Shown: positions 11,271-19,889 of the stretch, one piece after another
How the letters are laid out: each line of letters starts with the position of its first letter
How positions within the stretch are numbered: the first letter of the stretch is position 1
Origin: Antrihabitans spumae
GTDB taxonomy: Bacteria > Actinomycetota > Actinomycetes > Mycobacteriales > Mycobacteriaceae
Assembly: GCF_043944905.1 (NCBI RefSeq)
Contig: NZ_JBIMSN010000032.1
Coordinates: 1-64,000 of the forward strand
Direction: 5' to 3'
Length of the DNA: 64,000 bases
The notes under the pieces: generated by a model
The model's database searches: none
Told to the model about the DNA's origin: nothing
What the model saw: the letters and a program-made list of their open reading frames with translations, nothing else
Translations under genes and position numbers: made by a program

Positions 11271-11951
11271 GTGCATGAACGGTATCTCGACGTTCCCGAT
11301 CCGATCGAGCGTGCGAACCTGGCCACTTTCGTCGGCAGAGCGATCAGGCTCGACGACGCTGCGGTAGTGCGGTTTCGGCAACGTCCCGACAATCTCGTCG
11401 GAGCCTGGACCACAACGGGTTTCGATACATTAGCCGTGCGAGTTATCGAAGGCGTCGTGCGACCGAACGACACCACCGCCGCTGCCGATGCAGTGCAGCG
11501 AAATCTGAGCGAGTTGCAATCGGGGTCACGTATCGACCTCGGTTACTCGATGGATTCGTCTTGGCGCGGAGCGTTGCCGCCGGACAAAGGATTCGTACAC
11601 GTCGACGACGTCCCGGCCCGCGTGCTGGTCGACCTCGCCCAGCGCGGCGCCGCATTGGCGAAAGAACACGGCAGTAACCAGGGCCCGCCAGTCTCGTTAC
11701 TCGACCAGGAGGTCCTCGAGGTCGAGGGCGGCGGCGAGCAGTTCGGTGTGTCGATGCGCATCGTATTCGCGCTCACCGCAATGGGTTTCATCCCACACAC
11801 GGGCCAGGAGCAGATGACGGCGGGTCTCGATCTGGACCGTATCGACGCCGACGAACTGGTCCGCGTGCGAGCAAGCAAGTCGTGGATACGCCTCGATGCG
11901 CGCTACGGATCCGTCCTCAAGCACCGCGGAACCGGGTTGCAGTTCGCCTAG
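11271..11951 (+). CDS. Conserved hypothetical protein, Rv2474c-like
   Basis: 226 residues, no signal peptide or membrane segment. The start is a GTG 3 nt after the thioesterase stop. It sits where Rv2474c lies in mycobacteria, so it belongs to the conserved ettA-gdh cluster, but no catalytic motif is recognisable. The middle contains an acidic stretch (EVLEVEGGGEQF) and the C-terminal third is mixed alpha/beta in character. Co-transcription with gdh suggests a shared context rather than a defined role. Confidence 0.72.
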   Translation: MHERYLDVPDPIERANLATFVGRAIRLDDAAVVRFRQRPDNLVGAWTTTGFDTLAVRVIEGVVRPNDTTAAADAVQRNLSELQSGSRIDLGYSMDSSWRGALPPDKGFVHVDDVPARVLVDLAQRGAALAKEHGSNQGPPVSLLDQEVLEVEGGGEQFGVSMRIVFALTAMGFIPHTGQEQMTAGLDLDRIDADELVRVRASKSWIRLDARYGSVLKHRGTGLQFA

Positions 11952-11976
11952 ACCGTGCTTTCCAACTCCGCGCTGA

Positions 11977-13587
11977 TTACACCAGCCAGGCTGCGGCGTC
12001 GGCGGGTAGGCGACCACCCTCGATCGGCACGCTCGACAGCAGGACCTCGCCGGGCGGCAGCGGTATCGGCGCTGTCGTGGTGTTGAGTGCACAGATCAGC
12101 CCGCCGCGCCTGCGGAAGGCGAGGCAGCCGGAAGGGCTTCCGTACCAGTCGATGTCGTCGCCGGAGAACTCCGGACGTACGGCGCGCAGTTCGATCGCGT
12201 GTCGATAGAGCGACAACGTCGACGCGACGTCCTCGATCTGTGCCTCGACGGAGCAGTCGGCCCACTCGGCCGGTATCGGCAACCACGACCTGTCGGCAGT
12301 TGTGAAACCGAACGGCGGAGCTGAACCCTCCCACGGGAGTGGAACTCGGCAGCCGTCGCGGCCGCGCTCGGTGTGTCCAGAGCGTTCCCACACCGGGTCC
12401 TGCAACACCTCGTCTGGTAGGTCGACGTTGGGTAGTCCGAGTTCGGACCCGTTGTAGACGAATATCGTTCCGGGAAGCGCGAGTTCGACCAGTGCCATGG
12501 CACGCGCGCGGGCGAGTCCGATCGCACCGTCGCCGTAGCGGGTGACTTCGCGCTCGACGTCGTGGTTGGACAGCGTCCAGGTCGGTGCGCCACCGACACC
12601 GGCGACCGCTGCCATGGAGTTCTCGATCGCGGCGCGTACGGCGGCAGCGTCGAACGCAACCTCGGCAAGGCGGAAGTTGAAGGCGAGATGGAGTTCGTCC
12701 GGACGGACGTAGGCACCGAAGCGCTCGTTGTCCTCGACCCACACCTCGCCGACGGTTACCGCGTCCGGGTACTCGTCGATGATGCTGCGGATGCGGCGAT
12801 GGATGTCGTGCACGCCATCGTTGTCGAAACGGAGGTCGTTGTCGGAGTTGGCGAGCAGTTTGTTCTCGGAGATGTCCATGTCCGGTATGCCGGCAGGCTT
12901 CGCCATCCCGTGTGCCACGTCGATACGAAAGCCGTCGATGCCGCGATCGAGCCAGAAGCGCAGCGTTTTCTCGAGGTCGTCGAAGACCTCGGGGTTTTCC
13001 CAATCGAGGTCGGGCTGCTCCGGCGCGAAGATATGCAGGTACCACTGGCCGGGTGTGCCGTCTGCTTCGGTGATCCGGGTCCACGCGGGGCCGCCGAAGA
13101 TGCTCGGCCAGTTGTTGGGCGGTTCGGAGCCGTCGATGCCGCGACCGTCGCGGAAGATGTAGCGGTCACGCTCCGCGCTCCCGGGTGCTGAGGCAATCGC
13201 GGCTTGGAACCACGGATGTTCGATGCTCGTGTGGTTGGGCACCAGGTCCATCGTCACGCGAATCTTGCGGGAATGTGCTTCGGCGAGCAGCGCGTCCATG
13301 GTCTCCAGACCGCCGAACATCGGGTCGATGTCGCGCGGATCCGAGACGTCGTAGCCGCCGTCGGCCATGGGGGAGCGCATGACGGGGGAGAGCCAGAGGG
13401 CGTCCACTCCGAGCAGTTCGAGATAGCCGAGCTTGTCTCTGACACCACCGAGGTCGCCGATACCGTCACCGTTCGAGTCGGCGAACGACTTCGGATAAAC
13501 CTGATAGAAAACGGCACTGCGCCACCATGGATCGGTGGGCCGCGATGCAGCCGCCGGTGTCGCCCCCGAGTTGTTTAGTTCCTCCAC
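11977..13587 (-). CDS. aglA: GH13 alpha-glucosidase AglA
   Basis: 536-residue TIM-barrel glycoside hydrolase of family 13. The four canonical regions are visible: DLVPNHTS (about 115), GFRIDVAHG with the nucleophile Asp (about 220), VGEVWV with the acid/base Glu (about 280), and LSNHDVERE with the transition-state Asp (about 340). A C-terminal beta-domain follows. It cleaves terminal alpha-glucosidic bonds in the cytoplasm; there is no signal peptide. The start is GTG within a stretch reading MEELNNSG. It is the position equivalent of Rv2471, beside glbO (Rv2470). Confidence 0.9.
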   Translation of the reverse strand: MEELNNSGATPAAASRPTDPWWRSAVFYQVYPKSFADSNGDGIGDLGGVRDKLGYLELLGVDALWLSPVMRSPMADGGYDVSDPRDIDPMFGGLETMDALLAEAHSRKIRVTMDLVPNHTSIEHPWFQAAIASAPGSAERDRYIFRDGRGIDGSEPPNNWPSIFGGPAWTRITEADGTPGQWYLHIFAPEQPDLDWENPEVFDDLEKTLRFWLDRGIDGFRIDVAHGMAKPAGIPDMDISENKLLANSDNDLRFDNDGVHDIHRRIRSIIDEYPDAVTVGEVWVEDNERFGAYVRPDELHLAFNFRLAEVAFDAAAVRAAIENSMAAVAGVGGAPTWTLSNHDVEREVTRYGDGAIGLARARAMALVELALPGTIFVYNGSELGLPNVDLPDEVLQDPVWERSGHTERGRDGCRVPLPWEGSAPPFGFTTADRSWLPIPAEWADCSVEAQIEDVASTLSLYRHAIELRAVRPEFSGDDIDWYGSPSGCLAFRRRGGLICALNTTTAPIPLPPGEVLLSSVPIEGGRLPADAAAWLV

Positions 13588-13700
13588 AAGGGGTCATAGT
13601 GCCAAACAATGGCGACATCGACGACATTGCAGTGGTGTAGGTCCACCGTGCCGCTCGCGCCAAGCCTGGCAAATGCCAAGCAAATTCGCGGTCGGCGGCC

Positions 13701-14093
13701 TCAGAGCGGTGCGTTGACCATCGATTGCGCCGCCATCTCCATGTAGTCGGTCAATGCCTTGCGATGCTGGTCGTCGAGGGTTTCCGGTTCGATCGACGCG
13801 ATCGCGACGTACATGCACCGCAACCAGGCGTCGCGTTCGATCGGCCCGATTCGGAAAGGATTGTGTCGCATCCGCAAACGTGGATGCCCGCGCTCGTCGG
13901 AGTACGTCCGCGGGCCACCCCAATACTGCTCGAGGAACATGCGGAACCGACGCTCCGCCGGGCCCAGATCTTCCTCCGGATACAGCGGGCGCAGAATTTC
14001 GTCCACCGCGACCTCGCGGTAGAAGCGGTTGGTCAGTCGGCGAAAGGTCTCGGCCCCGCCGACTGCTTCGTAGAAGGTCTCTGCGCTAGTCAC
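13701..14093 (-). CDS. glbO: Group II truncated haemoglobin GlbO
   Basis: 130 residues, close to mycobacterial GlbO. Features: TFYEAVGGAETFRRLTNRFYREV (helix A-B with the conserved GG), the distal segment FRMFLEQYWGG, the proximal His in LRMRHNPF, and the C-terminal WLRCMY containing the Trp characteristic of group II globins. It binds haem and O2 or NO; in mycobacteria GlbO associates with membranes and respiration. The open frame could extend to 14177, but the GTG at 14093 gives the family length and I prefer it. It neighbours the respiratory-supercomplex genes on the other strand. Confidence 0.92.
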   Translation of the reverse strand: MTSAETFYEAVGGAETFRRLTNRFYREVAVDEILRPLYPEEDLGPAERRFRMFLEQYWGGPRTYSDERGHPRLRMRHNPFRIGPIERDAWLRCMYVAIASIEPETLDDQHRKALTDYMEMAAQSMVNAPL

Positions 14094-14330
14094 CGTGTTG
14101 GATCGCCCCGTCGGATTGTCTTGTTCGGTCAGGTCCCATTGTGCCCGTTGGACAAGTCCGCGCGATCGTCGAGGCACGTCACCATCTGTTCACCGGACAG
14201 CCTGCGACTTTGTTGGAAATCAGCGTGCATCTGTCGGATATCCGTGTTCCACTGGTGGCAATCTCCAGCAGGCTCACCTCTAGTGCTCGATCGAGGCGGG
14301 TCGGCTCACTCTGCACCACCGGGAGGTCGT

Positions 14331-14999
14331 ATGAAGCACCGGCATGATGCTCGGACGCATCGACAACTCGAGCCCACCGGCGCCCACAGCGCAGCGTCGG
14401 GGGCTGCTGTTCTTCACGTCATCCCTGAAAGTCCATCGTCGGGTCCCGCTTCCGCGACGCTGACCGACGACGCCGTACCTGCCTGGGTCAAGCGCCGGGT
14501 GTTGCTTCTGAATGCCACCTACGAACCGCTGACCGCACTTCCCGTTCGTCGCGCCGTCGTACTTCTCGTCTGCGAGAAGGCACTCGCCGTGCACGAGGAT
14601 CCGGCAGGCCCGGTGATTCATTCCGCTGGCTGTTCGATCCAGGTTCCGTCCGTGATTCGCCTTCGCACCTATGTCCGTGTGCCGTATCGCGCGCGAATTC
14701 CCATGACCCGCGCGGCCCTCATGCATCGAGATCGCTTCCGTTGCGCCTACTGCGGTGGCAAAGCCGAGACGATCGATCACGTCATCCCGCGCAGCCGCGG
14801 CGGCGAGCACACCTGGGAAAATTGCGTCGCAAGTTGTGCGCCGTGCAATCACCGCAAGGCGGACAAACTGCTCAGTGAGCTCGGCTGGCCGATGCGCGCG
14901 CAGCTCGTCCCGCCCAAGGGACCGCACTGGCGCCTGCTTGCAACGACCAAAGAACTCGACCCGATGTGGTTGCGCTACCTGGGCGAGGGTGCGGCGTAG
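14331..14999 (+). CDS. HNH endonuclease-domain protein, Rv2469c-like
   Basis: 222 residues, matching the length of Rv2469c. The C-terminal half has an HNH nuclease motif: CAYCGG near residue 144, TIDHVIPRSRGG (first His) and CNHRKADK with the second CxxC-type pair, so it is a zinc-bound HNH fold. The N-terminal 50 residues are low in structure. The ATG has GGGAGG 8 nt upstream. It precedes the two small supercomplex-type genes on the same strand. Cellular role unknown; HNH proteins of this housekeeping type are not linked to a mobile element here. Confidence 0.85.
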   Translation: MKHRHDARTHRQLEPTGAHSAASGAAVLHVIPESPSSGPASATLTDDAVPAWVKRRVLLLNATYEPLTALPVRRAVVLLVCEKALAVHEDPAGPVIHSAGCSIQVPSVIRLRTYVRVPYRARIPMTRAALMHRDRFRCAYCGGKAETIDHVIPRSRGGEHTWENCVASCAPCNHRKADKLLSELGWPMRAQLVPPKGPHWRLLATTKELDPMWLRYLGEGAA

Positions 15000-15052
15000 C
15001 GTTTTTGGGCACGTTTCGGCACCTTTCGATAGGAATCACGGTAACCGTCGAC

Positions 15053-15058
15053 TAGGTT
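15053..15058 (+). promoter_or_regulatory. -10 element for a leaderless transcript
   Basis: TAGGTT ends 7 nt before the GTG of the small membrane-protein gene at 15066, again without any ribosome-binding site. It gives the same leaderless geometry as upstream of ettA and ndk. Confidence 0.58.
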
Positions 15059-15065
15059 TGGGTGC

Positions 15066-15326
15066 GTGAGCATTCTCGAGACAACGCTGATTTTCGGAGG
15101 GATACCCCTCCTGGTCATAGCGGTCGTAGGCGGGCTTTCCTACCTGGGCAATCCGATTGCGGGTAAGCATCCAGAGCACTACGACCTCGGTAAGCCGTGG
15201 ACACACGCACCGGTTTTGTGGAGCGCGACCGACGAGGTCACCTCGCACGGCCATCACGGCGGGCATGCTGCGATCGCAGCCGCCCCCGCAGACCTGATCG
15301 GAGGTAAGGGAAGTGGCAAGTGGTAG
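15066..15326 (+). CDS. Small single-pass membrane protein, candidate cytochrome aa3 oxidase subunit
   Basis: 86 residues. One N-terminal transmembrane helix (about residues 6-26, IFGGIPLLVIAVVGGLSYL) is followed by a soluble tail with PWTHAPVLW and a His-rich HGHHGGHAA stretch. In mycobacteria a small single-helix protein encoded between the HNH gene and pepN (MSMEG_4692/4693 region) was found in the cryo-EM structures of the CIII-CIV supercomplex; this gene has that position and topology. The published subunit names are from memory, so no symbol is given. The GTG start is set by the -10 element 7 nt upstream. It overlaps the next gene by 14 nt. Confidence 0.72.
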   Translation: MSILETTLIFGGIPLLVIAVVGGLSYLGNPIAGKHPEHYDLGKPWTHAPVLWSATDEVTSHGHHGGHAAIAAAPADLIGGKGSGKW

Positions 15327-15786
15327 CCAAAATTACCCCGCGGTCGTCGAATCGGAGTTGCCGATCGGCTCCGTCGTGACGGCGAGTGGACGCGTATCCG
15401 CAGTTCATCGCGCAGGCGAGGAGTTTCCTGAGCTGCCGTTCACGGACATGGAAATGGTCAGGCTCGACAATGCACTCACCGACGCGACGCGGTCGACCAA
15501 GGTCCGGTTCAATGTCTACCTCGGCGATCTCGGCAACAACCCTGCCGCAGGTGCAGACGAGCTGTTTCCGACGACCCCGGAGTTCGAGCGCTCGACTCTG
15601 ATTGCGGTATCGCCCAATCAGCGAGTCGTCGAGATTCGATCCGGCAAAGCTGTCGCGGCTCGCGTCAACGATCGTGTTGCGCAGCTCGGCGTCACTGCAG
15701 CCGTCGCGTCGTTCGGGGCCGGTGATCTCATCGATGGGATCGTCGCCGCCGTCCGCGTGATGAGCGCAGCGATCAAGGCTCCCTAG
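15313..15786 (+). CDS. DUF5130-type protein, Rv2468c-like; candidate respiratory-supercomplex component
   Basis: 157 residues, starting at a GTG inside the previous gene (14-nt overlap). An alpha/beta core of TPM-like character (VRFNVYLGDLG, FPTTPEFERSTLIAVSPNQRVVEI) is followed by a mildly hydrophobic C-terminal helix. It is the position equivalent of Rv2468c. The mycobacterial counterpart has been described as part of, or associated with, the cytochrome bcc-aa3 supercomplex. No metal-ligand motif is seen, so a structural or assembly role is more likely than catalysis. It ends just before a strong palindromic terminator. Confidence 0.72.
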   Translation: MASGSQNYPAVVESELPIGSVVTASGRVSAVHRAGEEFPELPFTDMEMVRLDNALTDATRSTKVRFNVYLGDLGNNPAAGADELFPTTPEFERSTLIAVSPNQRVVEIRSGKAVAARVNDRVAQLGVTAAVASFGAGDLIDGIVAAVRVMSAAIKAP

Positions 15787-15799
15787 GCGCTTCGCGCTC

Positions 15800-15839
15800 G
15801 TGCGCGGTTGAGGGGTCTATAGACCCCTCAACCGCGCAC
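15800..15839. terminator. Perfect 40-bp palindrome, bidirectional terminator
   Basis: Left arm 15800-15819 is the exact reverse complement of right arm 15820-15839, with no unpaired loop. It sits between the convergent ends of the gene at 15313 and the glycosyltransferase gene and begins 13 bp after the first stop. There is no T-tract, as is usual in actinobacterial terminators. Confidence 0.75.
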
Positions 15840-15845
15840 AGGCAG

Positions 15846-16709
15846 CTAGCTGCTAATGGGCAGCTTGCGTGACGTCGGGCCCTTGAGCAGGCGACTCAGC
15901 GAGAACCTGCCAAGTTCTGGGTCGTAGGGACGATGCGTCAGATAGACGAAGACGTGATACTTGCGATGTTGCCGTAGCGCCTTCTCGATAAGCGGCGTCA
16001 TCATGCCGTGCAATTCGAAGGTCTTCGTGCCGGAATCTATGTAGCTCGTGAACTCGCGTGGCGGTGTGTAGGCCCGGCGCGGGGAGATGTCCACACGCAT
16101 GTCCGACAGCTGCAGGATCAAGATGTCCTTCGCGCGGATGCACAGTGCGAGGTCCAGGTCCTCGTGGATCTCTCTGTCGGTGCTCGTCGCATCGCGGACT
16201 TCGAGCCATGTCGACTTTCGAATCGCCATGTTCGCACCGTGCAGATTTCTGATCTCTCGATCACCGCCCATGGCGCCGAGTCGGACCTGGCGATCGACGA
16301 ACCAGCCCTTGAGCTTTCGGTACGGCGAATCGTAGGAATTGTTCAAACCGCTTATACCGCCGACGGATTCGATGCCGTCGCGTTGGAAGAACTCCAGCAC
16401 TGTCGAGGTCCAGTTGGGGTATACGCGGGAGTCGGCATCGATTCTCCCGAGGATTTCGCCTGTGGCAGTGTCGAATCCGAGGTTGCGCGCGAAGGCGACG
16501 CCTTGCCGCTCCTCGTTGAGGTAGGTCAATTTCGGATGATCGGCCAGATAGCGGCGAACGACCTCCGCGGTCGCATCGGTCGAATTGTTGTCGACGACGA
16601 TGATTTCGTGGAGGTCGTCCTCCTGGGTAAGGAGGGCGTCGAGGCACGGTCCGATGTAGTGCTCTTCGTTGTATGCGGGTATGACAACCGAAAGTGTTGG
16701 TACGGGCAT
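15846..16709 (-). CDS. Family 2 glycosyltransferase
   Basis: 287 residues with a GT-A fold. The nucleotide-binding motif SVVIPAYNEEHYI lies at residues 7-19, VVDNNSTD near 40, and the DxD metal site appears as RIDADSR near 90. The acceptor region has EDLDLALCIRA. There is no transmembrane helix, so it is a cytosolic or peripheral enzyme; donor and acceptor are unknown. It follows the fatty-acid-hydroxylase gene by 42 bp on the same strand, which hints at lipid or cell-envelope glycosylation. The gene ends next to a shared palindromic terminator. Confidence 0.87.
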   Translation of the reverse strand: MPVPTLSVVIPAYNEEHYIGPCLDALLTQEDDLHEIIVVDNNSTDATAEVVRRYLADHPKLTYLNEERQGVAFARNLGFDTATGEILGRIDADSRVYPNWTSTVLEFFQRDGIESVGGISGLNNSYDSPYRKLKGWFVDRQVRLGAMGGDREIRNLHGANMAIRKSTWLEVRDATSTDREIHEDLDLALCIRAKDILILQLSDMRVDISPRRAYTPPREFTSYIDSGTKTFELHGMMTPLIEKALRQHRKYHVFVYLTHRPYDPELGRFSLSRLLKGPTSRKLPISS

Positions 16710-16751
16710 TACATCGACGCTATCGGACGCGTTGCGACGCGGTCAACGACG

Positions 16752-17582
16752 CTACCGGGCTGCCGGGGTCCAACCGGGGCCGCGGAACAGGTAGCCGAAG
16801 CGGTCGCGCCAGTCGGTCGCGGTGCGTACGTCGCGGACGATGTTGCGGTATTCGCCGAACGCGACTGTCACTGGATTGTGGGTCTCGATGTTCTTGGTCA
16901 AGCCGTACCGAACCCGAGCGCCTTCCGGTTCGAAGGTGCCGAACAGCCGATCCCAGACGATCAGAATCCCGCCGTAGTTCGTGTCCAGATATTCGGGGTT
17001 GGAACCGTGATGGACACGGTGATGCGACGGCGTATTCAGAACGAACTCGATCGGCCGTGGCAGCTTCTGAACCCGCTCGGTGTGCAGGAAGAACTGGTAG
17101 ACGAGGCTGATGGCCTGCTGGGTCAGGATCATCCACGGCGAGAATCCGAGGAACGCGAGCGGCAGCCAGAACGGTAGGGCCGTCATCGGTGTCCAGGTCT
17201 GCCGTAGCGCTGTGCTGAGGTTGTAGAACTGGCTCGAATGATGGACGACGTGCGAGCCCCACAACACGCGGACCGTGTGATGCAGCCGGTGATACCAGTA
17301 GTAGGCGAAGTCGTCGGCAAAGAAGAGTGCTACCCAGACGAGCGGGTTGTCGGCTGGTAGGTGAAACGGTGCCACCGAGTAGGCGGCGGCGAAGACGGCA
17401 AGGACAACGAGTTTCCAGCCGATGTTGATGAACACCTGGCCGAGACCCATCGACAGGCTTGTCGTCGCGTCGCGAAGTTCGTAGCCCTTTTCGTCGTCGT
17501 CCGGCAGGAAGTGGAACGAAACCGCCTCCAGCGCAAGGCAGATGGCGAATACGGGGATGGCGTGCAGGATCAAGTCGAACAT
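16752..17582 (-). CDS. Fatty acid hydroxylase / sterol desaturase superfamily membrane protein
   Basis: 276 residues. The family's histidine clusters are visible: HRLHH (about 98), HVVHHS (about 111) and HRVHH (about 192), which bind a di-iron centre. Hydrophobic segments near residues 5-22, 55-75, 140-165 and 175-190 make an integral membrane enzyme with cytosolic histidines. Likely reaction: O2-dependent hydroxylation or desaturation of a lipid chain. It is 27 bp downstream of the FadR-type regulator gene on the same strand, so probably in its operon and under its control. Confidence 0.88.
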   Translation of the reverse strand: MFDLILHAIPVFAICLALEAVSFHFLPDDDEKGYELRDATTSLSMGLGQVFINIGWKLVVLAVFAAAYSVAPFHLPADNPLVWVALFFADDFAYYWYHRLHHTVRVLWGSHVVHHSSQFYNLSTALRQTWTPMTALPFWLPLAFLGFSPWMILTQQAISLVYQFFLHTERVQKLPRPIEFVLNTPSHHRVHHGSNPEYLDTNYGGILIVWDRLFGTFEPEGARVRYGLTKNIETHNPVTVAFGEYRNIVRDVRTATDWRDRFGYLFRGPGWTPAAR

Positions 17583-17609
17583 CGTTCGGTCCTTTATGTG
17601 AAATGGGTG

Positions 17610-18308
17610 TCAGCTGTCGAGGGCGGTGACGACACGTCCGAGTAGTTCTTCTGCGAGCTCGCGAGCGGCCACGCTGTCCCGCGCGACGATGCGGTCGGCC
17701 AGCGCGAGGTGCGCGTCGCGGTCGGCGAGTTCGGCGGGAAAGCCGGTCAGGTGGTCTGCCCCGATTTCGTCGATCGCGCCGACGATGGTGTTGAGACCGA
17801 GGCGGTAGGCGAGGTTGTCCGAACCGTCGATGACGGCGGTCCAGAAGGTGCGGTCGATAGTGCTGAGTTCGGCGAACGTGCAGGTGCCGGTGGGGTAGCG
17901 GTCGGCAGTGGCGACAACGAGGGCAAGTTGAGAATCCGTCGCGCGTTCGGCGCACAGTCGTGCCGCATCGGTACCGACCGATCTGCGCATTTCGGCCATG
18001 TCGCGCAGCAGGCGAATCGGCGGCACGACACCCGAGTGGGTCAACGCGACGAGAACGTCGAGGCCGGCATTCGACCGCCAATCGAGCACTCGGGTCTTGC
18101 CGCCCTGCGAGATTCGGATCAAGCCGGTCTGCTGGACCCGCTTGAGCGCCTCCCGGACCGCGTGGCGGTTGACCTCGAACGTCTCGGCCAGATCGCGCTC
18201 GGCGGGCAATGCGTCGTCGGGCAGCAGTCGGCCGGACAGGATTTCGTCGACGAGTCTGCCGAAGACGGCGTCGGACAAGGCGGCGCGGGGGATCGGGCTG
18301 ATCGACAT
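17610..18308 (-). CDS. GntR/FadR-subfamily transcriptional regulator
   Basis: 232 residues. A winged helix-turn-helix (about 10-75, with LPAERDLAETFEVNRHAVREALKRV) is followed by an all-helical FCD-type ligand domain. The ATG at 18308 is preferred: a TTGACA -35 (18338-18343) and CATTCT -10 (18315-18320) with 17-nt spacing place the transcription start at or next to that ATG, so the message is probably leaderless. A FadR-type operator at 18343-18357 abuts the -35, suggesting autoregulation and shared control with the divergent lipase. The ligand is presumably acyl-CoA or another carboxylate; this is inferred from subfamily and neighbours. Confidence 0.88.
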   Translation of the reverse strand: MSISPIPRAALSDAVFGRLVDEILSGRLLPDDALPAERDLAETFEVNRHAVREALKRVQQTGLIRISQGGKTRVLDWRSNAGLDVLVALTHSGVVPPIRLLRDMAEMRRSVGTDAARLCAERATDSQLALVVATADRYPTGTCTFAELSTIDRTFWTAVIDGSDNLAYRLGLNTIVGAIDEIGADHLTGFPAELADRDAHLALADRIVARDSVAARELAEELLGRVVTALDS

Positions 18309-18342
18309 AAACAGAGAATGACCGCTAGAGGTCAACTTGTCA

Positions 18343-18357
18343 ACTGGTTGGACCAGT
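18343..18357. promoter_or_regulatory. FadR-type operator (TGGT-N3-ACCA)
   Basis: Perfect 6-bp arms ACTGGT and ACCAGT separated by TGG. It matches the TGGTNNNACCA core known for FadR-subfamily GntR regulators and lies in the divergent gap between such a regulator and a lipase, touching the regulator's -35 box. A candidate lipase -10 (TAGCAT) is at 18397-18402. Confidence 0.75.
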
Positions 18358-18501
18358 CTGTCAGTGCACGGGTGTACCGTTTGTCAGCGGCGCTGTTAGC
18401 ATCGTGTGACTGACACCTGTTTCAGACGTAAGTGTCCGACGGACGACTTCGGAACCGCACTTGAACGTCGAGGACAACGGACCGACCGAAGAGAGCCTGC
18501 A

Positions 18502-19878
18502 TTGAGCGTCCGAGTTGATTCCAACGCCGGGTGGACACCCGAACCGACACTGCCGAAGCCGACGGGTCGGCCGCGCTTGCCTGCACACGATCCCTTCTAC
18601 GATCCGCCGAGCGGTTTCGCCACTCTGCCTGAAGGCACGTTGCTGCGCAGTCGTGAGGTGGAATTGGCCTTTCTCGGCGTCATCCGTCAGCAGATCACCG
18701 CCTGGCAATTGCTCTACCGGACCTCCGACCTCAACGGGGTCGCCGAGGCGGGCATCACGACGGTGCTGCTGCCGTCGGGCGTCGAGCCCGGTGACGACCG
18801 CCCGCTACTCGCTTACCAGTGCGCGATCGATGCCGTCGCAGACAGCGCGTTTCCGTCGTACGCATTACGCCGCGGTGCCTGGGCGCCCGGGGCCGTGCCG
18901 CAGCTGGAACTGCTGGTCATCGCCAGTGCGCTGGACCGCGGCTGGGTGGTCTCCATCGCCGACCACGAGGGTCAGAACGGGTACTTCGGCGCGGCACGCG
19001 AGCCGGGCTACCGGGTGCTCGACGGCATCCGTGCCGCTCTCGGATTCGGTCCGCTCGGCCTTCGCGACGACACCCCTGTGGGTGTGTGGGGCTATTCCGG
19101 TGGTGGCATGGCCAGTTCGTGGGTTGTCGAGATGGCACCCGACTACGCACCGGAGCTCGACATCGTCGGTGCTGCCCTCGGCGCACCGGTCGGTGATCCG
19201 GGCCAGACGTTCATTCGGCTCAACGGCACGTTCCATGCAGGGCTTCCCGCGCTCGTCGTCGCGGGCCTGCGACACATCTACCCCGGGCTCGACAGAGTGA
19301 TAGAGCAGCACGTCGACAACGACGGTCTCCGCAAGCTCGACCTGATCGAGAAGCTCGGAACCGTCGCTGCGATCGTCCGTTTCGCCCGCGACGATTTCGA
19401 CGATTACACCGATATTCCGCTCGCCGACCTGCTCGCCACGCCCGAGGTGCTCGAGGTCTTCGAAGATATTCGCCTCGGCGAACGCACCCCGACCTGCCCG
19501 CTGTTCGTCGTCCAGCCGATCCACGACCAGATCATCCATATCGAAGACGTCGACGGCCAGGTGAACCGCTACGTCGACGGTGGCGCACACGTCACCTACC
19601 GCCGCGACCGGTGCAGCGAACACCTGTCGTTGATGGTCCTAGCCGCGCCGACGGTCCTCGACTGGTTGTCGGATCGGTTCGCGGGACGCGCTCTACCCGA
19701 CGCGGGCACCAAGACGGTGCTCTCGATGGCATTGAATCCGAGCGCGATTCGCGGCTTTGCGGCACTCGCTCGCGCCGCGGGCAAGGTTGTGCTCGGCCGC
19801 AAGCTCGGACGCAATTCGGAACCGACGACGATTCGCGAACGCGTCCGAGCCCGCAACGCACGGCGCCTCAGCGCCTGA
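18502..19878 (+). CDS. Secretory-lipase-family (LIP) alpha/beta hydrolase
   Basis: 458 residues from the TTG at 18502, which has a purine-rich AGAGAG upstream. The open frame could start at the GTG at 18406, but that lies almost on the -10 region. The nucleophile elbow GYSGGGMASSW (about 190) fits G-x-S-x-G of the LIP lipase family; the catalytic Asp is probably in QPIHDQIIHI and the His in CSEHLSL near the C-terminus. I see no clear cleavable signal peptide, although relatives are often exported. It probably hydrolyses acylglycerols or other esters. The FadR-type operator upstream links it to fatty-acid sensing. Confidence 0.82.
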   Translation: MSVRVDSNAGWTPEPTLPKPTGRPRLPAHDPFYDPPSGFATLPEGTLLRSREVELAFLGVIRQQITAWQLLYRTSDLNGVAEAGITTVLLPSGVEPGDDRPLLAYQCAIDAVADSAFPSYALRRGAWAPGAVPQLELLVIASALDRGWVVSIADHEGQNGYFGAAREPGYRVLDGIRAALGFGPLGLRDDTPVGVWGYSGGGMASSWVVEMAPDYAPELDIVGAALGAPVGDPGQTFIRLNGTFHAGLPALVVAGLRHIYPGLDRVIEQHVDNDGLRKLDLIEKLGTVAAIVRFARDDFDDYTDIPLADLLATPEVLEVFEDIRLGERTPTCPLFVVQPIHDQIIHIEDVDGQVNRYVDGGAHVTYRRDRCSEHLSLMVLAAPTVLDWLSDRFAGRALPDAGTKTVLSMALNPSAIRGFAALARAAGKVVLGRKLGRNSEPTTIRERVRARNARRLSA

Positions 19879-19889
19879 GCGCGTAACCC

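Noticed and set aside
13725..14330. N-terminal extension of the HNH gene to 13725
   Set aside because: It would be antisense to glbO; the ATG at 14331 with GGGAGG gives the length of the mycobacterial counterpart.
14141..14347. 68-codon plus-strand frame between glbO and the HNH gene
   Set aside because: Reads moderately protein-like but overlaps the HNH start region and lacks a ribosome-binding site or known family; not enough to call.
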